Assembly: GCA_948433815.1 (NCBI GenBank)
Contig: CAOJDZ010000015.1
Coordinates: 1-9,167, forward strand
Source of the DNA: an uncultured Clostridia bacterium
GTDB taxonomy: Bacteria; Bacillota_I; Bacilli_A; RF39; UBA660
Direction: 5' to 3'
DNA length: 9,167 bases
Shown: one piece after another, positions 5,217 to 9,167 of the stretch
Layout of the letters: the number at the start of each line of letters is the position of its first letter
Position numbering within the stretch: the stretch's first letter is position 1
Notes under the pieces: model-generated
What the model was told of the DNA's origin: nothing
The model's input: only the letters and a program-made list of their open reading frames with translations
Databases searched by the model: none
Program-made: the position numbers and the translations under genes

Positions 5217-6546
5217 TTTACTAGATGCTTTTGAAGTAACTAAATCTAAAAGAAGTATAATCCCAGTAACTGACTATGAAATATTTCAAGATAAAGAACT
5301 TCTAGATGAATTAAGAACTAAAATAATAGAAAACTTAATAGATACAGAAATACCAGAATCAGCAAGTTTAAATGAATACATAAATGCTGAAATAGATAGA
5401 AGTATTGAAGGATACGATTTAACAAACTTAGAAAGAAGTCACATATATAACCTTATTGATAACGAAATAAACGGTTATGGTCCTATAACAGAACTACTAA
5501 GTGATAAAAATATAACAGAAATAATGGTAAATGGTCCTTCAGAAATATATATAGAAATAGATGGTCAACTAATCAAAGATGAAAGTGTTTCTTTTATTAA
5601 TGATGAACATATTATTAGAACTATACAAAGAATGATACAGCCTCTAGGTAGAACAATAGATGCATCTAGTCCAATGGTTGACTCTAGATTAAAAGATGGT
5701 TCTCGTATAAATGCGATAATCCCACCACTTAGTTTAAAGGGTCCAGTAATGACTATAAGAAAATTTAAAGAAAGTATTTCTACTATAGATGATTTCTTAA
5801 GAATGGGAACAATGACTCCATATATGGCAAGATTTCTTGAAGCTTGTGTATTAGGTAGACTTAATATGATAATTTGTGGAGGAACAGGTTCAGGGAAAAC
5901 AACTCTTTTAAACATCTTAAGTAGTTTTATAAGTGGAAGAGAAAGAATAGTTACTATAGAAGATGCCGCTGAATTAAAACTCATGCAAGAACATGTAATT
6001 CCTCTAGAAACAAGAGTAATGAATTATGATAGAGAAGGAGAAATTACTATAAGAGACTTAGTAATAAATGCTCTTCGTATGAGACCTGATAGAATTATAG
6101 TAGGTGAATGTCGCGGAAAAGAAGCATTCGATATGTTACAAGCAATGAATACAGGACATGACGGTTCCCTAACAACAATGCACGCTAATGGAGCAGTTGA
6201 TGCCTTAAATAGATTAGAAACAATGGTTTTAATGAGTGGTTTAGACATTCCAATAAAAGCGATAAGAGAATACATATATAATGCCATAGATTTAGTAGTA
6301 AACATTGAAAGACTAAATGATGGTAGAAGAAAAGTAGTAAGTATTAGCGAACTAGAAACTATGAAAGACGGAACCATAGTATTAAAAGACATATTTGCTT
6401 TTAAACAAGATGGACTAAGTGAATCAGGAAAAGTAAATGGAGAATTCATAAGATATGACTTTATCCCAAAAGTCCTAAAAAAATTAAAATCAAAAGGAAT
6501 AGTAGACATAGATTATATATTTGAGAATCCTGGTGGTAAAAAATGA
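5203..6546 (+). CDS. tadA: TadA/CpaF secretion ATPase, 447 residues
   Basis: The hexameric type II/IV secretion-superfamily ATPase that powers Tad pilus assembly from the cytoplasmic face. The N-terminal region carries the usual ITEIMVNGP and GSRINAIIPP elements. The catalytic part shows Walker A GGTGSGKT (226-233), an acidic element TIEDAAEL with E253-D254, Walker B RIIVGE (297-302, catalytic Glu302), and the His box GHDGSLTTMHANG with H319 and H327. All key residues are present, and the length is normal. I place the start at ATG 5203, 8 bases after AAGGGTGA; an in-frame GTG at 5194 lies inside that ribosome site and is unlikely to be used. It overlaps tadZ upstream, and its TGA overlaps the tadB ATG (ATGA). 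It is the only secretion ATPase in the window. Confidence 0.96.
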   Translation: MKKTSLLDAFEVTKSKRSIIPVTDYEIFQDKELLDELRTKIIENLIDTEIPESASLNEYINAEIDRSIEGYDLTNLERSHIYNLIDNEINGYGPITELLSDKNITEIMVNGPSEIYIEIDGQLIKDESVSFINDEHIIRTIQRMIQPLGRTIDASSPMVDSRLKDGSRINAIIPPLSLKGPVMTIRKFKESISTIDDFLRMGTMTPYMARFLEACVLGRLNMIICGGTGSGKTTLLNILSSFISGRERIVTIEDAAELKLMQEHVIPLETRVMNYDREGEITIRDLVINALRMRPDRIIVGECRGKEAFDMLQAMNTGHDGSLTTMHANGAVDALNRLETMVLMSGLDIPIKAIREYIYNAIDLVVNIERLNDGRRKVVSISELETMKDGTIVLKDIFAFKQDGLSESGKVNGEFIRYDFIPKVLKKLKSKGIVDIDYIFENPGGKK

Positions 6547-7553
6547 AAGACGGAGTAATAGTAGAACTACTAATAGTTCAAATAATATTGATACTTCTTT
6601 TATTTCTAATACTAGTCTATGTAATAAAAGTAAGACATAATATAGCCCTAGAAAAGAAATTCAATAAATACACAATCGGACGCTTACAAAATAAAGAACT
6701 ATCTATATTTGATAAAATAAATATATTTATAAATAATTTTATAAAAAAAGTATCAAGTTTAATAGAAAAATCTCATCTACTTAGTAAATATGGAGAATCA
6801 TATGAAAGACATATAAGTTATGACGAATTAGAAACAAAAAAAGGAATAGACTACATAAGTACAAAAATAATACTTGGCTTTGTAACTCTAATTCTTTATC
6901 TAATTACTATGATGTTTCAATATGTAAATATTTCATTAATAGGTTTACTCCTAAGTTACATAATAGGTTTCTTTATAATTGATATATATGTATCTATAGA
7001 ATACAGAAAAAAAAGAAAAGAAATAAGCGAAGACTTACTTAAAGCAATAATAATAATGAATAATGCTTTTAAAAGTGGAATGAGTATCATGCAAGCAATT
7101 GAAATAGTAAAAAATGAATTAGAAGGCGCTATAGGAGATGAATTTAAAAAAATATATTTAGATATGTCTTATGGATTAACTATAGAAACAGTATTTGATA
7201 GATTCTATAAAAGAGTACGACTTGATGATGCAAAATTTATAACTACAAGTCTTACACTATTAAATAAAACAGGAGGAAATATAGTAAAAGTATTTAAAAG
7301 TATAGAAAGAGAATTCTTTGATAAGAAAAAATTAAATGATGAATTAAAAACAGCCACAGCATCTAGTATGTTTGTATATAAATTATTACTTACCATACCA
7401 TTCATAATATGTACACTTATATTTATATTAAATCCTAGTTACTTTAATCCATTATTTAAAACACAGTTAGGATTATTAATGCTATTACTTATATTACTTT
7501 TATATATAATGTACGCGGTAATAATAAAAAGAATAATGAGAGTTGAATTATAA
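6543..7553 (+). CDS. tadB: TadB inner-membrane platform protein (T2SSF domain), 336 residues
   Basis: A polytopic membrane protein that, with TadC, forms the platform on which TadA acts. Hydrophobic segments are at about 6-29, 108-125, 130-151, 276-297 and 308-328. Between the third and fourth lies a cytoplasmic helical T2SSF/GspF-type domain (about 160-270), with the typical helix-turn pattern around AFKSGMSIMQAIE and the LLNKTGGNI element. This is the TadB layout: central domain, two C-terminal membrane helices. It is translationally coupled: ATG 6543 overlaps the tadA TGA as ATGA, with GGTGGT just upstream. Its own TAA shares a base with the next ATG (TAATG). Function is from family and context, and both agree. 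Confidence 0.92.
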   Translation: MKDGVIVELLIVQIILILLLFLILVYVIKVRHNIALEKKFNKYTIGRLQNKELSIFDKINIFINNFIKKVSSLIEKSHLLSKYGESYERHISYDELETKKGIDYISTKIILGFVTLILYLITMMFQYVNISLIGLLLSYIIGFFIIDIYVSIEYRKKRKEISEDLLKAIIIMNNAFKSGMSIMQAIEIVKNELEGAIGDEFKKIYLDMSYGLTIETVFDRFYKRVRLDDAKFITTSLTLLNKTGGNIVKVFKSIEREFFDKKKLNDELKTATASSMFVYKLLLTIPFIICTLIFILNPSYFNPLFKTQLGLLMLLLILLLYIMYAVIIKRIMRVEL

Positions 7554-8245
7554 TGAATAATAGATTTATAGAAAAAATATATACAAAAAAAAGTATAAAT
7601 AGAATTAGAAAAAAAACTACATTATTAGGAATATATAATAAAATAGATCCAATAGACTTTATGAATACAAGATTAATTATAAGTTTATTAATATTTTTTA
7701 TAACATTCTTAGTTTCTTCTTATGCATATATAGCTAGTCCAATAATAACAATTATGTTTTATGTTGGTATTGAATATTTAATATTAGATTCTCGTATAAA
7801 AAAAAGAGCATCTAAATTGGATTATGAAGCCTTATTCTTTTTTGAAGTATTAACTTTATCTTTAGAAAAAGGAAGAAACTTAAAAGGTGCGTTAGATTTA
7901 ACTGTAAGAAATATACAAAGTGAACTCAGTGATGAATTTAAAGTTACATTAGAATCAATTGAATATGGAAAAACATTAACTGAAGCTTTAACAGATATGA
8001 AAAAAAGAATACCTAGTGATACTATTAATAATGTAATATTAAATATAACTCATTCTAATGTATTTGGTAGTGAAGTAGTTGAAACTCTTTATAATCAAGT
8101 AGATTATTTAAGAGATAAAAAACTATTTGAAGCAAAAGCTCACATAGCCAAAATGCCAATTAAAATAAGTATTGTATCAGTTGTATTCTTTATACCAATA
8201 ATTCTATTATTAATATTAAGTCCAGTCTTAATAAGTATTATATAA
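7553..8245 (+). CDS. tadC: TadC inner-membrane platform protein (T2SSF domain), 230 residues
   Basis: The second GspF-like platform protein, the partner of TadB. Membrane segments are at about 40-58 and 60-78, then a cytoplasmic helical T2SSF domain (about 86-195) with SLEKGRNLKGALD and YGKTLTEAL, and a last hydrophobic segment (203-228). Typical TadC proteins are nearer 280-320 residues, so this is a short form with a reduced N-terminal region. The C-terminus is complete, since a terminator follows directly. It starts in the TAATG overlap with tadB and has no strong ribosome site of its own, so expression probably relies on re-initiation after tadB. It is the last gene of the operon; no prepilin peptidase or further tad gene follows. 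Confidence 0.9.
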   Translation: MNNRFIEKIYTKKSINRIRKKTTLLGIYNKIDPIDFMNTRLIISLLIFFITFLVSSYAYIASPIITIMFYVGIEYLILDSRIKKRASKLDYEALFFFEVLTLSLEKGRNLKGALDLTVRNIQSELSDEFKVTLESIEYGKTLTEALTDMKKRIPSDTINNVILNITHSNVFGSEVVETLYNQVDYLRDKKLFEAKAHIAKMPIKISIVSVVFFIPIILLLILSPVLISII

Positions 8246-8269
8246 TATAGGCGAAAGTCTATATTTTTT
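8244..8269 (+). terminator. Intrinsic terminator of the tad operon with GAAA tetraloop
   Basis: AATATAGGC (8244-8252) pairs with GTCTATATT (8257-8265): nine pairs including one G-U, closed by the stable tetraloop GAAA (8253-8256), with a run of T at 8264-8269. The stem overlaps the last bases of the tadC stop region. On the - strand the hairpin has no good T tract, so it mainly ends the tad transcript. Confidence 0.8.
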
Positions 8270-8301
8270 ATTTATTAAGAAAAACTTAGAAGATAGAGAA
8301 T

Positions 8302-8496
8302 TTATTTTTCTTTTATTATCTTTATAATATCAGTATCACTCATTTCTAGTGCGCTGATTATTTTTTTTATTGTTTCAAATTTTGCTTCATTTATTTTTCC
8401 ATTTTCGATTCTATGAAGATTTCTCCAAGAAATATTACATAGTTCTGCTAATTTTTCTAAACTGTAACCTTTTTTCAATCTATATTCTTTTAACAT
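8302..8496 (-). CDS. Small Cro/CI-type (XRE family) DNA-binding regulator, 64 residues
   Basis: A single helix-turn-helix domain of the Cro/CI family: LKEYRLKKGYSLEKLAELCN (2-21) as helices 1 and 2, then ISWRNLHRIENGK (22-34) with the diagnostic R-I-E-N-G at the end of recognition helix 3, and helices 4-5 (AKFETIKKIISAL). It is little more than the bare domain, so it probably binds as a dimer and has no sensor or enzymatic part. I start it at ATG 8496, with AGGTGG at 8507-8502 five bases away; a GTG at 8505 overlaps that ribosome site and is rejected. It is convergent with tadC and divergent from a secreted protein gene. The shared 146-base upstream region contains two 16-bp dyads, one 6 bases past the ribosome site, which suggests autorepression and control of the partner. 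The target assignment is inference. Confidence 0.88.
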   Translation of the reverse strand: MLKEYRLKKGYSLEKLAELCNISWRNLHRIENGKINEAKFETIKKIISALEMSDTDIIKIIKEK

Positions 8497-8507
8497 ACAC
8501 ACCACCT

Positions 8508-8523
8508 ATGACAATTATGTCAT
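8508..8523. promoter_or_regulatory. Candidate operator 1 for the XRE regulator (perfect dyad)
   Basis: ATGACA-ATTA-TGTCAT: two perfect 6-base inverted arms with a 4-base spacer, directly upstream of the regulator's ribosome site. A possible - strand -10 (CATAAT, 8519-8514) lies within it. Size and symmetry fit a Cro/CI dimer site. Binding is inferred from position and from its repetition at 8604. Confidence 0.6.
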
Positions 8524-8541
8524 GATTAAGTAATCCTTTGT

Positions 8542-8547
8542 ATGACA
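8542..8547 (+). promoter_or_regulatory. Isolated ATGACA box (half-site)
   Basis: ATGACA, 34 bases after the first box (8508), same orientation. The right-hand arm at the matching offset is AGGCAG, only 3 of 6 to TGTCAT, so this is a degenerate site or a half-site. Confidence 0.35.
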
Positions 8548-8566
8548 TAAAAGGCAGGAATTTTAA

Positions 8567-8595
8567 TTGACACACATGACATATAATGATACATT
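8567..8595 (+). promoter_or_regulatory. Candidate promoter of the secreted-protein gene
   Basis: TTGACA (8567-8572) is a perfect -35; 17 bases on is TACATT (8590-8595), a moderate -10. A perfect TATAAT also occurs at 8582-8587 but has no -35 at the right distance. In either case an ATGACA box (8576-8581) lies within the promoter and the second dyad (8604-8619) lies at or just after the start of transcription, the layout of a repressed promoter. Confidence 0.5.
8576..8581 (+). promoter_or_regulatory. ATGACA box inside the candidate promoter (half-site)
   Basis: ATGACA, 34 bases after the box at 8542 and 28 before the one at 8604, same orientation. It sits between the candidate -35 (8567) and -10 elements. 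No clear right-hand arm. Confidence 0.35.
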
Positions 8596-8603
8596 TATAT
8601 TAT

Positions 8604-8619
8604 ATGACTCTGATGTCAT
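8604..8619. promoter_or_regulatory. Candidate operator 2 for the XRE regulator (dyad, one mismatch)
   Basis: ATGACT-CTGA-TGTCAT has the same 16-base geometry as operator 1, with one arm base changed. It lies just downstream of the candidate promoter and 23 bases before the ATG of the divergent gene, a position suited to blocking transcription. Confidence 0.55.
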
Positions 8620-8642
8620 GTTTATTAGGAGAGTAAAGAAGT

Positions 8643-9167
8643 ATGAGAAGTAAGAAGTATGTAGTTTATATAGTAGTAATGTTGTTAATAATAGTAACTT
8701 TAGGAGTAAGTTATAGTTATTTTGTAGGTACTAATAGTATTAACAAAAAAGAAATAAATATTAGTTCAAAGAAAATTGCTATAATTTTTACAGATACAGT
8801 GGAATTAGTTGAAACATCTATAGAACCAGGATGGAGTACATCTAAAAGTTTTTCAGTTGAGAATAAAAGTAATGATGTTTTTAATTATAATATTGTAATA
8901 AAAAACTTAATTAATACTTTTGTAACAGAAGGATTTTTACAATATAAGATAACCTCAGATACTGGATATAATATGACAGACTACGTTGATGTACCAAAAA
9001 GTGCTGAAAGGAAAGATGTAACATTAGTTTATGACATAGATATAGAATCTGGAAGTAAGCATGAATATACAATAGAATTTATTTACAAGAATAGTGAAGA
9101 AGTAGATCAAAGTGTAGACATGGGTAAAGAATTTGGAGGAACACTAGCCATAGTAGAAGGAAGTGTA
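8643..9167 (+). CDS. Secreted or membrane-anchored surface protein, partial (3' end outside window)
   Basis: The frame is open from ATG 8643 to the last base, 175 codons with no stop. TTAGGAGAG lies upstream with an 11-base gap. The N-terminus is MRSKK then a hydrophobic segment (6-22) ending GVSYSYF: a signal peptide or signal anchor. After it comes a beta-rich, Thr/Ser/Asn-rich outer part without cysteine. IEPGWSTSKSFSVENKS (60-76) followed by FNYNIVIKN resembles the 'l.PGd...k.f.v.N.g...y.i' strand pattern of TasA/camelysin-type, SipW-dependent matrix proteins. That similarity is my reading of a pattern, not a proven match. No sortase motif is visible because the C-terminus is missing. Divergent from the XRE regulator and preceded by its candidate operators, it is probably regulated by it. 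Confidence 0.82.
   Translation, partial: MRSKKYVVYIVVMLLIIVTLGVSYSYFVGTNSINKKEINISSKKIAIIFTDTVELVETSIEPGWSTSKSFSVENKSNDVFNYNIVIKNLINTFVTEGFLQYKITSDTGYNMTDYVDVPKSAERKDVTLVYDIDIESGSKHEYTIEFIYKNSEEVDQSVDMGKEFGGTLAIVEGSV

Noticed and set aside
5565..6509. Two minus-strand frames (5565-5984 and 6024-6509) opposite tadA
   Set aside because: They are antisense to the most conserved parts of the secretion ATPase, and neither shows a ribosome site or a recognisable domain.
8277..8312. Inverted repeat AAGAAAAA / TTTTTCTT around the end of the XRE gene as a terminator
   Set aside because: The arms are all A/T apart from one G-C pair and the loop is 20 bases, so it is expected by chance in such AT-rich DNA and would be unstable.
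8302..8642. XRE regulator as a phage repressor or toxin-antitoxin component
   Set aside because: No integrase, phage structural gene or toxin-like neighbour is seen; the divergent partner has a signal segment and looks like a surface protein. Sequence beyond 9167 could change this.

Overview
The window reads as chromosomal DNA from a low-GC, monoderm-type bacterium, probably an uncultured gut-type Firmicute (Bacilli or Clostridia relative). Supporting signs are the very AT-rich DNA, purine-rich Shine-Dalgarno sites (AGGAG/AGGTGA), and a Tad pilus locus with no outer-membrane genes (no secretin, no RcpC/CpaB). Tryptophan is TGG, and one gene (tadA) stops at TGA, so the code is the standard bacterial one (table 11), not the Mycoplasma code. 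Taxonomy is inference only.

Layout. (1) 1-2765, + strand: the end of one gene and the whole of a second, paralogous 639-residue gene, 5 bases apart. I do not recognise the family. Their C-terminal halves are clearly homologous, and one 75-base block is almost identical. (2) 2776-3078, - strand: a DUF192 protein convergent with the paralogs. A small palindrome holding both stop codons lies between them. (3) 3101-8269, + strand: a compact eight-gene Tad (tight adherence, type IVb pilus) operon with its own promoter and a terminator. The order is Flp-type pilin, pseudopilin with a type IVa-like N-terminus, TadE, a short TadG-like protein, TadZ, TadA, TadB, TadC. Most junctions overlap. (4) 8302-9167: a small Cro/CI-type regulator (- strand) divergent from a secreted or membrane-anchored protein that runs off the window (+ strand). 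The 146 bases between them hold four ATGAC(A/T) boxes, two of which form 16-bp dyads that look like operators.

How the genes may work together. TadA (ATPase) with TadB and TadC (inner-membrane platform) would assemble the small pilins encoded just upstream. TadZ would place the machine, and TadE and the TadG-like protein would act as minor pilins. No prepilin peptidase (TadV/PilD type) is in the window, so it must be encoded elsewhere. The DUF192 gene shares the 67-bp divergent promoter region with the pilus operon, a neighbourhood I recall for this family. The regulator and its divergent partner look like a separate surface-protein module. The least explained part is the tandem paralog pair.
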